Shown piece by piece: positions 52,916-62,691 of a stretch of DNA of 64,000 nt. Below the pieces are notes generated by a model. The model made no database searches, was not told the DNA's origin, and saw nothing but the letters and a program-made list of their open reading frames with translations. The DNA is from Rhodospirillaceae bacterium (GTDB lineage: Bacteria > Pseudomonadota > Alphaproteobacteria > MPNO01 > UBA2964), in NCBI GenBank assembly GCA_002720855.1, contig PBIN01000002.1:143930-207929 (forward strand), written 5' to 3'. The position numbers and the translations under genes were made by a program. Each line of letters starts with the position of its first letter. Position 1 is the first letter of the stretch.

Positions 52916-53617
52916 CTACTCAGCAGCCGCTGCGCCGATATTCTGATCGAGCAGTGCGATGACCTCGTCGGTCGATTGCACATCACCGAACTGTAAATAG
53001 AACTGGTTTAACGCATTATTATGAAGCTCATCGCTCGGCGCGGCATTTCCATCGGAAATCATCATCGTCCGATAGTTGAGCATCATGGCATCGCGCGCCG
53101 TTGATTCACAGCAGGTACAGGTCGCGACACCGGTGATCATCACGGTATCGATGTTGTGTTCCTTGAGAACCGCTTCCAATTTGGACGGGCTGGGCATAAA
53201 GGCTGAATAGCGTGTTTTAGGCACGATTTCGTCTTCATCCAGGACCTCAAGGTCTGGCCATAGATCAAATCCGCTGCCGCCAGGAGTCATGCCCTCGACC
53301 CGCTGTACGCCGCGTTCAGGTGTTACGCGCTCATAATATGCTGACCAGAATTCCTTGGATTCCGGACCGGAATGCGTCTGGATCCAGATGACCTTGCCAC
53401 CCGCACGCCGTGTTGCGGTAGCCAGCCGATTAACATTCGGCACAATTTCGCGGGCCACCGGGCATTCCGACGGTTGACCTTCGCCCATGAAATAAATCTG
53501 CATATCCACGACGACAAGCGCGGTCGTCGGCCCATCCAAGGACTCGACCGAATGTTCCTTGCCACCACGCTTGATCATGGCTTCAACGTATTCGGGTTTG
53601 ATAAACGCGTTATGCAT
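52916..53617 (-). CDS. Isochorismatase-family cysteine hydrolase, copy 2
   Basis: A 233-residue paralogue of the gene at 52096, with triad residues in VVVDMQIYFMG, VPKTRYSAF and GVATCTCCESTARDAMMLNY. The last segment has CTCCES where copy 1 has NVCVES, so extra Cys residues flank the nucleophile. ATG 53617 has AGGAG seven bases upstream; ATG 53623 lies directly on that site and is less likely. The copies share a PNVNRLA segment, KVIW and FGDVQ, with a common C-terminal Ala-rich tail (AAAAE / NAAAAE). Confidence 0.88.
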   Translation of the reverse strand: MHNAFIKPEYVEAMIKRGGKEHSVESLDGPTTALVVVDMQIYFMGEGQPSECPVAREIVPNVNRLATATRRAGGKVIWIQTHSGPESKEFWSAYYERVTPERGVQRVEGMTPGGSGFDLWPDLEVLDEDEIVPKTRYSAFMPSPSKLEAVLKEHNIDTVMITGVATCTCCESTARDAMMLNYRTMMISDGNAAPSDELHNNALNQFYLQFGDVQSTDEVIALLDQNIGAAAAE

Positions 53618-53700
53618 TTTCATCTCCTCGCTGTTGTCCAGCTTTCCGCATGCGCCAAAAGAAAAGTATAGCGCTAAATTGGATCAAAGTGTCGGTCTTT

Positions 53701-54444
53701 TTAAACGCTACCACCGCCGCTGGCGCTGATCACATCCCCGGTCACATAACGCGCCTGATCGGAAATCAGAAAGCGTGCAACATCTGCGATCTCGTTGGGA
53801 TCGCCAATACGGTCCAGCATTGATTTGTTTGCTGCGTTTTCACGTGCCTGGTTAGTGTATTCGGCAATCATCGGTGTTTCAGTAGCGCCCGGCGCAACTG
53901 TATTAACCCGGATATTATGAGGGCCGAGTGAACGCGCAAGCGACCGGTTGAGACCGTAGATTGCTGCCTTCGAGGTTACATAGGCGGGTCCGCCGCGACC
54001 GCTGCCACCGCCGACACCGCTGGCCTGGACCGACCCCGAGGAGGTTAGACAAATTGCGCCGCCGCCATTGTCCTTCATCCATTCTCCGGCTGCTTTCGCG
54101 ATGTGAAACGAGCCAACAACATTGACTTCGAGGACGCGATTGAATTCCTCGCTGGAGACATCTTCCCAATTCAGCGTCGAATGGATGGCAGCAAAATGGC
54201 AGACCGCATCAATACGGCCAAATTTGTCTACGGTTTGATTCACGGCATCCCGGCATGCATCGAGCGACGACACATCGACATTGAGTGCGATGTAGTTTTC
54301 CTCTGATGCCGCATTGAGGACGCTTTCATGGACGGGTTTAACATCCAGCGCGGTTACTTTGTTGCCGTCTTCAAGCAAGCCCCGCGCGCAGGCAGCGCCG
54401 ATGCCGCCACCCGTTCCCGTAACCAGTACAACCTGTTCCGCCAT
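53701..54444 (-). CDS. Short-chain dehydrogenase/reductase
   Basis: A 247-residue SDR with the cofactor motif VTGTGGGIGAACARGLL, acidic Asp in VTALDV at the end of strand 2 (favouring NAD+ over NADP+), Ser in CLTSSGSVQASG and an intact YVTSK. It would oxidise a secondary alcohol or reduce a ketone. It is the first gene of the minus-strand group that also holds the two isochorismatase-type hydrolases. The divergent TctA gene lies 474 bp away. Confidence 0.9.
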   Translation of the reverse strand: MAEQVVLVTGTGGGIGAACARGLLEDGNKVTALDVKPVHESVLNAASEENYIALNVDVSSLDACRDAVNQTVDKFGRIDAVCHFAAIHSTLNWEDVSSEEFNRVLEVNVVGSFHIAKAAGEWMKDNGGGAICLTSSGSVQASGVGGGSGRGGPAYVTSKAAIYGLNRSLARSLGPHNIRVNTVAPGATETPMIAEYTNQARENAANKSMLDRIGDPNEIADVARFLISDQARYVTGDVISASGGGSV

Positions 54445-54918
54445 AAAAATTCTCCCAGTACATATGTTTCTATTTTGGTGGGCTGCAGACTAACCCAACA
54501 TTTCTAATACCGCCACTCTTCCCAGCCGATTACCCTCCGAGGGTGAGAGAATTGTTGTCCAATTCGCTGTACAAAGTTTGTGAAAAAATCAATCAAATTA
54601 TTTTGCATTTGATCCCCAGTCCCGGCCTTGACAGCGGGGTTAGTTTCATATCACATCCGTCGCAACCGGGCCGTCTAATGAAGCCCGGCAACAGGGCCTG
54701 CCTTTACGGGTATGCTGGCGAAAAGAGCGGGAGCGGGGAGACTATATAATTTCCTTGATTTCTGACGTGTTTGGCACAGCCAACGGGCGCTCTGTTCGTA
54801 AAGTTGGTTTGAGCGTGTAGTGACGATTCTGTATCAGAGTCGGAATATTCGAACGCCAAATTTGGTTTACGAAGTCGATGGGATAAATTTGGCGCGGATT
54901 TTTTTATAGGCGAGAATA
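54445..54918. other. Intergenic region between SDR and TctA genes, no gene seen
   Basis: Neither strand has a frame with coding character or a ribosome site. A TTGACA at 54628-54633 is the only promoter-like element I noticed, and its -10 partner is poor. The region should hold the divergent promoters of both operons. Confidence 0.5.
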
Positions 54919-57045
54919 ATGGAAGACATTTCCCTATTAAGTGAAGCAACACAGGCGTTAGGAATTCTGTTCACACCTGAGCGACTAGGGTTCTTGGCCC
55001 TGGGCGTTATCATCGGTCTGGTCGTTGGTGTTATTCCCGGACTCGGTGGTTTGGTCGGGTTATCATTATTGTTGCCATTTACATTCGATATGAACGCCTA
55101 TACCGCGCTGGCATTCCTGATGGGGCTGCAATCGGTAACAGTGACATCGGACACCATTCCGGCTGTTATGTTTGGTGTGCCGGGGACAGTGGGGTCGGCA
55201 GCGACGATCCTTGATGGCTACCCAATGTCGCGAAAAGGGCAAGCCGGGCGGGCTTATGGTGCGGCCTTTACCGCTTCAGTGATTGGCGGGCTTTGGGGCG
55301 CTCTGCTTCTCGGTGTCAGTATTCCAATTCTGCGTCCTGTTATGCTGCATATTGGCTCACCTGAGCTGCTGTCCTTCTGTGTTTTCGGCCTGTCACTCGC
55401 CTCCGTGCTGAGTGGCGGTTCGCTCCTCAAGGGCCTGTGCGGTGCGTGCATCGGTATTCTGATTTCAACTGCAGGCGATGACCCGCAGACAGGGACTCTA
55501 AGATGGACATTTGACTCACTTTACTTATGGGACGGCCTGCCCGTTGTGCCTCTTGCGCTCGGACTGTTTGCTATTCCCGAACTCGCCGATCTGGCTATTC
55601 AGCAAAAATCAATCGCGGCCGAAGGGCAAAGTACAGAAATTAAAGACAGTCAGCTCGTCGGTGTCGGCGACGTATTCAAGAACATGTGGCTGGTTATGCG
55701 CTGCGGTACCATCGGTGCCGGTCTTGGGGCGGTACCGGGGATCGGGGCGTCCGTTGTCGACTGGATAGCCTACGGCCACGCGGCTCGAACAGAGAAAGAT
55801 GCTGATATCCACTTCGGCAAGGGAGACGTGCGCGGCGTTATCGCGTCCGAAAGCTCGAACAACGCAAAAGAAGGTGGTGCATTGGTGCCCACCATCGCCT
55901 TCGGTGTTCCGGGTTCTGCGTCGATGGCACTTATTCTTGGTGCCTTCCTGATCCATGGCTTGGTCCCCGGACCTGATATGGTCACCAAGAAACTGGACGT
56001 TACCTATACGATGGTATGGTCTGTTGCTGTCGCCAACATCATCGGCGCCGGTATCTGTTTCACCTTCGCCAATCAGTTGGCCAAACTTGCCCTGATCCGT
56101 CCCGGAATTCTGGTGCCGATTGTGCTCGCCGTTGTGTTCGTTGGTGCGTTCCAGGGATCGCGTCAATGGGGCGATATCTGGGCATTGCTCGGCTTCGGTC
56201 TGCTTGGTTTCATCATGAAACGCCTGCGCTGGCCGCGTCCTCCGCTTGTTTTAGGCTTCGTGCTTGGCGGGCTGGTTGAACGATATATGTTCATCTCGGT
56301 CGAACGATACGGCGCGCAATGGACATACGATATTACTGAGTTCCCGGTCGTCGTTATTATGTTCATCATCACCTTCTATGGCATCATGAGCCCGTATATC
56401 CGCGATGCACGACAGCGTCGTAAGGACAAGGCAGCTGGTGTGACGACAACCCAGACATCCACCTTCTCCTACAACAAGCGTGGTCTTGATTGGGACTTTG
56501 CGTTCGGTGCGGGGCTCTTTGTTCTCTTTGTGATTGAATTGTCAATCGCATCGACCTGGGAGTTCGGTGCTCGCCTTGTTCCGCAAGTCGTCGGTTATTT
56601 GGCTCTGATCATTCTGGCATTCTTCATGTTTGCCAAGCTGTTCTATCAGCAGGGCGCCAAGCAGGTAACGACCAAGGGTGCCGATGGAAAAGAGATCACT
56701 AAGGAAGAAGCGGAATCTGATGTCCACTTCGACATTGTGGTCGACTTCGGCGACTTGGATAAGGCAACAATCACCCGAAGGGCATTTGCTTACTTCGGCT
56801 GGTGCGGCTTTTTCTTCCTGATGGCCTCAATTGTCGGCCTCATGGTGTCGATGTTCATCTTCCTGGTCGGTTATATGCGGCTTTGGGGCAAAGCCAGTTG
56901 GGCAGTTACAATGATGATTGCCTTGCCGTTGTGGATTTTCTGCTACTTCCTGTTCCATCGCATATTGGTCATTCCGTGGCCGCAGACGGTGGTCGGCGAT
57001 ATGTGGCCGGTCCTGCGGACGATTAACTGGATTAATCTGTTCTAG
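54919..57045 (+). CDS. TctA-TctB fusion permease of a tripartite tricarboxylate transporter
   Basis: A 708-residue inner-membrane protein. Residues 1 to about 490 form the large TctA subunit with repeated glycine-rich segments (LALGVIIGLVVGVIPGLGG, SDTIPAVMFGVPGTVGSAAT, GALVPTIAFGVPGSASMALI). The last 190 or so residues carry four hydrophobic segments that match a TctB small subunit (DWDFAFGAGLFVLFVIELSI to FGWCGFFFLMASIVGLMVSM). TctA alone is normally about 500 residues, so this is a fusion. The system imports citrate-like or aromatic carboxylates with a periplasmic TctC protein, and no TctC gene is seen in the window. A flavoprotein gene follows. Confidence 0.9.
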   Translation: MEDISLLSEATQALGILFTPERLGFLALGVIIGLVVGVIPGLGGLVGLSLLLPFTFDMNAYTALAFLMGLQSVTVTSDTIPAVMFGVPGTVGSAATILDGYPMSRKGQAGRAYGAAFTASVIGGLWGALLLGVSIPILRPVMLHIGSPELLSFCVFGLSLASVLSGGSLLKGLCGACIGILISTAGDDPQTGTLRWTFDSLYLWDGLPVVPLALGLFAIPELADLAIQQKSIAAEGQSTEIKDSQLVGVGDVFKNMWLVMRCGTIGAGLGAVPGIGASVVDWIAYGHAARTEKDADIHFGKGDVRGVIASESSNNAKEGGALVPTIAFGVPGSASMALILGAFLIHGLVPGPDMVTKKLDVTYTMVWSVAVANIIGAGICFTFANQLAKLALIRPGILVPIVLAVVFVGAFQGSRQWGDIWALLGFGLLGFIMKRLRWPRPPLVLGFVLGGLVERYMFISVERYGAQWTYDITEFPVVVIMFIITFYGIMSPYIRDARQRRKDKAAGVTTTQTSTFSYNKRGLDWDFAFGAGLFVLFVIELSIASTWEFGARLVPQVVGYLALIILAFFMFAKLFYQQGAKQVTTKGADGKEITKEEAESDVHFDIVVDFGDLDKATITRRAFAYFGWCGFFFLMASIVGLMVSMFIFLVGYMRLWGKASWAVTMMIALPLWIFCYFLFHRILVIPWPQTVVGDMWPVLRTINWINLF

Positions 57046-57066
57046 GAATTGATCCGATAAAAATGA

Positions 57067-57101
57067 AGCGCCGGTCTTGCAAAAGACTGGCGCTTTTTTT
57101 T
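57067..57101 (+). terminator. Terminator after the TctA-TctB gene
   Basis: AGCGCCGGTCTT / AAGACTGGCGCT (one G-T pair) with a four-base loop and a run of eight T, 21 bp after the stop codon. Confidence 0.9.
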
Positions 57102-57187
57102 GACGATCGACAGGTGACGCCGTTTTCGCAACGGATCCTTTAGCCTATGATATTTTTTTGGAGAAAGCGGACGGAGACGAGGAAAAA

Positions 57188-58732
57188 ATGGCATCTCAAG
57201 ATAATGGTGCAGACCCGGGATTCGACGAGGAATTTGACGTCGTTGTAGTCGGGTTTGGGTTTGCCGGTGGCGTCTCAGCCATCGAAGCGCACGATGCCGG
57301 CGCCAAGGTGTTGCTTATTGAGAAAATGCCTGACCCGGGCGGCATTTCGATTTGCTCTCACGGAGCCATCTGTTCCACCAAAAACCCCGATGGTGCCTTT
57401 ACCTATTTGAAACACACCAATGCCGGCCGCACCCCTGACCCGGTCCTTCGCGCACTTGCCGATGGTATGCAGGACAATGAATCGTATGCCCGGAAACTAA
57501 CTGAATTAACCGGCGCTGAGTTTATGATCCGCGAACGGGGCGGAAACTATCCGTTTCCGGGCGAAGACGCATTTTACTACACACAGATCACCGCGATCCC
57601 CAACATCGATGCATCTCAGGTGTATCCACAGGTAAAAGGCCGACCGGGAGGACCGTTGGTATTCTATGTTCTGCAAAAGAACGTCGAGCAGCGCGGCATA
57701 GAAGTACGCTGCAGTACCCCGGCAAAGACCCTTATTTCAAATGCAGATCGCGAGGTTATCGGCATCGTCGTCGATACACCAAACGGTGAGCGGCGCATCC
57801 GCACGAAGAAGGGTGTAATCCTTGCGAGTGGCGGGTTTGAAGCCAATACCGAAATGCAGAAGCAGTTCTGGCAAATTATGCCCGTTACGACCGCCGCAAA
57901 TGGCGGCAATACCGGTGACGGTATCCGTATGGCGCAAGCGCTTGGCGCAGAGCTTTGGCATATGTGGCACTTCCATGGCTCCTACGGATTCCTGCATCCG
58001 GATCGTGAAGAGTTTCCCTATGGCATTCGTGTAAAGCGATTTCCTGACTGGATACCGGGGCTGGAGCAACGCGCAGTCGTTCAGGCGCCCTGGATCATCG
58101 TCGATAAGTCGGGCGAGCGGTATATGAACGAGTTCCCGCCTTATGTGCAGGATACCGGCTGGCGGGATATGGAGCACTATGACCCCGTTACGCAAAGCTT
58201 CCCGCGCATACCGTCTCTGCTAATTTACGACGAGCTGGGCAAGCGCCGTTTCCCAATGGGCAACCCGGCCTATAACGAGCGCGACATGACCTATGTCTGG
58301 AGCCCCGACAACAGCAAGGAAATCGACGAAGGCATTATCAAAAAGGCAGACACGGTTGGAGAACTAGCCGAGATGTTCGGTGTCGATGGCGATAAGGCAG
58401 AGGAGACCATGGCGCGCTGGAACGAAATGTGCGTCACCAAGAACGATACCGAATTTGGCCGCCCTGCAGGGACCATGATGAAAATCCAGCGCCCGCCATA
58501 CTATGGCGGCGAGATCTGGCCTGTTCTTTCGAACACACAGGGTGGGCCGGTCCATGATGCCAAGCAGCGCATCATAGATGTTAATGGCGACGCGATTCCG
58601 CGGCTTTATGCAGCGGGCGAGATGGGCAGCTCTTTCGGGCATCTTTATCTTGCAGGCGGCAACATTGCCGAGTGTTTTGTCACCGGTCGCATCGCAGGGA
58701 AAGAGGTCGCCGGTTTAGGCGGGCGTGATTAG
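57188..58732 (+). CDS. FAD-dependent flavoprotein of the fumarate reductase/3-ketosteroid dehydrogenase family
   Basis: A 514-residue flavoprotein from ATG 57188 (GAGG seven bases upstream; an in-frame TTG at 57158 is less likely). FAD binding is shown by VVVVGFGFAGGVSAIEAHDA and the terminal AAGEMGSSFGHLYLAGGNIA. Internal segments GVILASGGFEANTEM and IVDKSGERYMNEF are typical of FAD_binding_2 enzymes (PF00890) such as fumarate reductase flavoprotein, urocanate reductase and steroid dehydrogenases. There is no signal peptide or FMN-binding domain, so it is cytoplasmic. It would reduce or desaturate a C=C bond in a carboxylic acid imported by the neighbour transporter. Confidence 0.88.
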   Translation: MASQDNGADPGFDEEFDVVVVGFGFAGGVSAIEAHDAGAKVLLIEKMPDPGGISICSHGAICSTKNPDGAFTYLKHTNAGRTPDPVLRALADGMQDNESYARKLTELTGAEFMIRERGGNYPFPGEDAFYYTQITAIPNIDASQVYPQVKGRPGGPLVFYVLQKNVEQRGIEVRCSTPAKTLISNADREVIGIVVDTPNGERRIRTKKGVILASGGFEANTEMQKQFWQIMPVTTAANGGNTGDGIRMAQALGAELWHMWHFHGSYGFLHPDREEFPYGIRVKRFPDWIPGLEQRAVVQAPWIIVDKSGERYMNEFPPYVQDTGWRDMEHYDPVTQSFPRIPSLLIYDELGKRRFPMGNPAYNERDMTYVWSPDNSKEIDEGIIKKADTVGELAEMFGVDGDKAEETMARWNEMCVTKNDTEFGRPAGTMMKIQRPPYYGGEIWPVLSNTQGGPVHDAKQRIIDVNGDAIPRLYAAGEMGSSFGHLYLAGGNIAECFVTGRIAGKEVAGLGGRD

Positions 58733-60741
58733 AGCGTCGTCGTCACGCGCCTTCGCATAAGTAGAAATAGGCAAAGCCCACCCACCAGAATGATCAGGCC
58801 GCTTGGCTCGGGCACACTGGATTCAGCCGTCCCGGTGACAAATAGCCGTAGGGAGTCACGGCCAGAGACATCAAACACCCCGAGGTCCCATGAAAGACCG
58901 GCGGTTAAGGTCGGTAAAATGGCGAACTGACTAAGCGTGACGAGACCTGAGATTGTATCGGCGATCAGGATATCAAAGCTATCTCCTGCATTCCAGGTGG
59001 AGCCAGCACCCGTTACATTTACGGTACCAGTTGAACCAACGGAACGTCCGATTACTTCGGTTCTAGCCGAGCCTGAATTTAAGGTTCCACCGTTAGTGAT
59101 ATTGAGCGTGCCTGTACCTGCACGGCCTATTTGGTTATCGCCGGTTGTTACGGTGACCGTTGAACCATTACCGTCAATATTGAGGGTGCCATCGGCTTGA
59201 GCTTGACCAGAAAACCCGCCGATTAAAAGACCGCCTTGCGAGGATCCGGTCGGCGTACCTTGAGCATCAATGACGATAGTACCGCCGTTGCTAACGGTGA
59301 CTGTCGCATTGCCTCTAGACGCTAACTGAAGCATCGCGCCTCGGTCAGAGGTGTCCGTTCCAAGAAGGTTCCACTGAGCACCCGCCCCATTGACATTAAC
59401 GGAGGAGGGATCAGCGGTGTTCTGAGTTGCGACACCTACACGGACTGAGTTCACCACACCACCGGTTTCCACTCCCCCAGTAGCTGGGTTGTCGCCAATG
59501 TTTAAATTTCCGCTACCGCCACTGCCGATGCTGAAATACCCAGCGGTAGTAAGGGTCGAGCCATTGCCGCTTACATTTTTAGATCCGGTGTCAGTAGTTT
59601 CATCGGCAATCACTGTACTCCCGGTCGAATTAAACGACGCACCATCAGTTATATTGAGCACACCGACGCTGTGGGTTCCAGTGTTTGAGCTATCGCCAAC
59701 CGTTAATGTAAGGAAAGAAATTCCGCCAGTTGTTACAATAGACGAGCCGGCGCCTGACAAATTTATGGTTCCGTTTCCTGTAGGTTGCGACCCGCCGCTC
59801 CACGCAATGCCGACTTGTACCGATTGAGCGACCACGCTACCGCCATTTTCAACGTTTAGAGTTCCGCTACCTGATGCAGTTGAAATTCCAACGACAAAAG
59901 CGCCGGTGGTGTTATTAAGTGTGGAACCGTTTCCGTCGACAGTCACGGTGCCAGTACCAGACTCGACGCCTATGAAAGTCGATTGATTATTATTTCCGTT
60001 AACGAATACGTCCGCACCGGATTGAATGGTGAGTGTTCCTGTCGAATTGTCTCTATTTCCAACATTAAGCCCGTCACTAATTGTGAATTGAGCATCATTG
60101 GAAACCGTCATTCTTCCGATGCTTGCATCTTCTCCGATGGTGGCAGAGCTATTGTTGATTTGGATTGAAGAGCCACTGCCCGTCAGATTTACAGTGCCAT
60201 CTCCAAGTAACGCAGGTGTATTTCCAAATGTACTTCCAACATCGAATTGGCCACTAGAAAACGAGGCACCGTTCTGTACGTTCAAAGTACCCGTGCCGGA
60301 AATGCCTACATTTACGCCATCAGCAGTTGTGAATGTTGAACCGTTACCGTCAATTGTAACCGTACCTGTCGCTTCTGAAGACCCGATGAAAGAACTTGTG
60401 GTGGCGGTAAAGTCTCCGCCAGTTTGAATTGTTAACGAGCCATTTGCTCCCGTTTGAGAACCGACATTGAGAGAGCTGGTGTTAGTCAATCCTGTGCCAA
60501 CTTCTATGGTCGCATTGTTCTCGACGGTCACGGAACCGGTGCTGCCAGCACCGGAATTTGCGATATCTAGTGTTCCGGTAATGCTTGTATTTCCCGGACC
60601 GATGCTCGGGGAAACCGTGCCCGTCGAAGATATCTGAGCGTTTGCCGGTCCTGTTACGAGCAAAGCAAGCACCGCGGCTACGACGGCGCTAACCGCGGTT
60701 CTGCGCAGGCGGACTCTTTGTTTCTGATCTACAAACTTCAT
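58729..60741 (-). CDS. Beta-solenoid PEP-CTERM surface protein
   Basis: A 670-residue secreted protein. The N-terminus (MKFVDQKQRVRLRRTAVSAV to LALLVTGPANAQ) is a long signal peptide. The body is made of about ten imperfect Gly/Ser/Thr-rich units of 45-55 residues with recurring phrases GTVTIDGNGSTF, VGISGTGTLNVQNGAS and GSLTIQTGG, as in autotransporter-type beta-helices. Near the C-terminus are FDILIADTISG and DSLRLFV, then the sorting signal VPEPSGLIILVGGLCLFLLM and RRR. Exosortase would cleave it; none is visible. It is the only intact PEP-CTERM gene here; it overlaps the opposing flavoprotein stop by four bases. Confidence 0.88.
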   Translation of the reverse strand: MKFVDQKQRVRLRRTAVSAVVAAVLALLVTGPANAQISSTGTVSPSIGPGNTSITGTLDIANSGAGSTGSVTVENNATIEVGTGLTNTSSLNVGSQTGANGSLTIQTGGDFTATTSSFIGSSEATGTVTIDGNGSTFTTADGVNVGISGTGTLNVQNGASFSSGQFDVGSTFGNTPALLGDGTVNLTGSGSSIQINNSSATIGEDASIGRMTVSNDAQFTISDGLNVGNRDNSTGTLTIQSGADVFVNGNNNQSTFIGVESGTGTVTVDGNGSTLNNTTGAFVVGISTASGSGTLNVENGGSVVAQSVQVGIAWSGGSQPTGNGTINLSGAGSSIVTTGGISFLTLTVGDSSNTGTHSVGVLNITDGASFNSTGSTVIADETTDTGSKNVSGNGSTLTTAGYFSIGSGGSGNLNIGDNPATGGVETGGVVNSVRVGVATQNTADPSSVNVNGAGAQWNLLGTDTSDRGAMLQLASRGNATVTVSNGGTIVIDAQGTPTGSSQGGLLIGGFSGQAQADGTLNIDGNGSTVTVTTGDNQIGRAGTGTLNITNGGTLNSGSARTEVIGRSVGSTGTVNVTGAGSTWNAGDSFDILIADTISGLVTLSQFAILPTLTAGLSWDLGVFDVSGRDSLRLFVTGTAESSVPEPSGLIILVGGLCLFLLMRRRVTTTL

Positions 60742-60939
60742 ACCAATGACAACGGAACTAAAAAAATGCTTACCCTCTGTTATTAGACGGAAGTTTATAC
60801 AACTTTTAATATTTTGACCAATTACTTATTCGATTTTTTATAGGCCTGCTTGCTTGAGTTTAACGGAGAATTCCTTTGCTGTTTTTACAGGAGGTCCTCC
60901 CTGCATTGCCAAGGTGTGGCGCGCGCTATAGGTTTGAGA

Positions 60940-60957
60940 CCATACGCTAACGTATGG
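60940..60957. promoter_or_regulatory. Candidate TetR operator before UbiD 4
   Basis: CCATACG-CTAA-CGTATGG, a perfect 7-bp inverted repeat with a 4-bp spacer, directly after a TTGAGA that could be a -35 hexamer (60934-60939) and 58 bp before the UbiD start. The same arrangement recurs at 63261-63278. Confidence 0.7.
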
Positions 60958-61015
60958 GTGGCGCAGGCTTATATTTTATGCGCCTTCCTAAAAGATTTGC
61001 GCGGGGAGAGTAGGA

Positions 61016-62677
61016 ATGGCGAACGATCCTAAATCGTTTGACGGTAAGGGATATCCCGATTTTCAGGATCACCTGAAAGCGCTTGATGAAGCGGGCTTGC
61101 TTGAGACCGTCGACAAGCCGGTCAATAAAGACACTGAAATGCACCCGCTGGTGCGTTGGCAATTCCGGGGTGGAATCCCTGAAACCGATCGAAAGGCGTT
61201 TGTTTTCAACAATATTACCTGCTCGCGCGGCCAATCATATGGCCTGCCTGTGGCGGTGGGGGCGCTCTCGGCCAACCGGGCAATTTACAGCATTGGTATT
61301 GGTGCCGATGTTGAGGACATCGGGAAGGTGTGGAGCAATGCGATTGCCAACCCGATTGCACCCCGTGAGGTGACGGAGGCACCGTGCCAGGAAGTCGTTA
61401 TTGACTCTGATCTCGAAGGAGAAGGGAAGGGCCTGGACAGCTTGCCGATCCCAATTTCGACACCGGGATTTGATAGCGCTCCGTATTTCACTGCAACCGG
61501 CTGTATCAGTCGTAACCCCGAAACCGGTGTGCAGAACATGGGCACCTATCGTGCAGGGCTGAAAAGCTCGACGCGAATGGCGGTGCGCATGTCAGTCCGG
61601 TCGGGCGGAGCGGAAGGTCACCAGCACTGGCTGCAATACAAGGAACGCGGCGAAAAAATGCCAATGGCGATCATCCTCGGCGGGCCACCCAGCGTTTGTT
61701 ACTGCGCGCCGCAAAAGCTGCAGCTTGGTGTCGATGAGGTTGGCGTTGCCGGCGGCCTGGTTGGCAATCCAATCAATATGGTGAAAGCCAAGACGGTAGA
61801 TCTCATGGTTCCAGCGGAAGCCGAAATCGTCGTCGAAGGATATATCGACCCGGAATACCTGGAGCCCGAAGCACCATTTGGCGAAAGCCACGGCCATATT
61901 GCGCTGGAAGATTACAACAACATCATGGAAATAACGGCCATCACCCATCGCAAAAGTGCTGTCATCGCCAGCATCATTTCACAGGTGACGCCCTCTGAAT
62001 CGAGCGTCATCAAACGCGTTGCGTGGGAGCCGGTATGGTACAACCATCTGACGGATCACCTCGGCATCAAGGGCATCAAGCGGGTCTCGATGCACGAGCC
62101 GCTAACCAATATCCGCCGGGTGCTGTTTATCGTATTTGAGCGTGGGGTCCCGACCACGGAAATCTGGCGGGCGCTTTATGGTGCTTCAGTGCTCAACTCT
62201 GCCGTCGGCAAATACATTATTGCGGTGAATGAGGATATTGATCCCGACGAGGGAGATGCTGTTTTCTGGGCGCTGGCCTATCGCGCCAACCCGGCGCTTG
62301 ATGTCGCAATCCTGCCACATCGCGACAAAGGCCATGGTCCAAAAAGCGATCTTCGAATGGGACGCGAAGAAGCGACCATGCTGATCGATGCGACGCTTAA
62401 ATCGGATATGCCGCCGATTGCCCTGCCAACCAAAGAATATATGGAAGGGGCCAAAGAGCTTTGGGAGAAGCTCGATCTGCCGCCGCTCAAACCAGAGAGC
62501 CCATGGCATGGCTATTCGCTGGGTGACTGGCATGATCAGTGGGAAGACATGGCGAAACGGGCGGCTGATGGCAATTATCTGGAAAATGGGCGCAGAAGCG
62601 CGCAGCTGCGCCGAAATGACGTCTTCCCCAATACGTCCATCCGCGATGTACCCGGCAATCCATTTGAGGACGAATAG
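61016..62677 (+). CDS. UbiD-family prenylated-FMN decarboxylase, paralogue 4
   Basis: A 553-residue UbiD-family enzyme of a different subgroup from paralogues 1-3 (opening DFQDHLKALDEAGLLETVDK, MHPLVRWQFRGG). The catalytic pieces are kept as VQNMGTYR, with Asn and Arg, and EAPFGESHGH, where both Glu are conserved although the family's EGPFGEW reads EAPFGES. GGGGAGAG precedes the ATG. An operator-like palindrome lies upstream and a TetR gene follows after 14 bp, so the gene is probably induced by its substrate through that regulator. Substrate unknown. Confidence 0.92.
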   Translation: MANDPKSFDGKGYPDFQDHLKALDEAGLLETVDKPVNKDTEMHPLVRWQFRGGIPETDRKAFVFNNITCSRGQSYGLPVAVGALSANRAIYSIGIGADVEDIGKVWSNAIANPIAPREVTEAPCQEVVIDSDLEGEGKGLDSLPIPISTPGFDSAPYFTATGCISRNPETGVQNMGTYRAGLKSSTRMAVRMSVRSGGAEGHQHWLQYKERGEKMPMAIILGGPPSVCYCAPQKLQLGVDEVGVAGGLVGNPINMVKAKTVDLMVPAEAEIVVEGYIDPEYLEPEAPFGESHGHIALEDYNNIMEITAITHRKSAVIASIISQVTPSESSVIKRVAWEPVWYNHLTDHLGIKGIKRVSMHEPLTNIRRVLFIVFERGVPTTEIWRALYGASVLNSAVGKYIIAVNEDIDPDEGDAVFWALAYRANPALDVAILPHRDKGHGPKSDLRMGREEATMLIDATLKSDMPPIALPTKEYMEGAKELWEKLDLPPLKPESPWHGYSLGDWHDQWEDMAKRAADGNYLENGRRSAQLRRNDVFPNTSIRDVPGNPFEDE

Positions 62678-62691
62678 CTAAAGGATAGCCA

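Noticed and set aside
58729-60741. Classical autotransporter adhesin
   Set aside because: The solenoid repeats are similar, but the C-terminus is a PEP-CTERM signal with a single hydrophobic helix and basic tail, not a 12-strand barrel.
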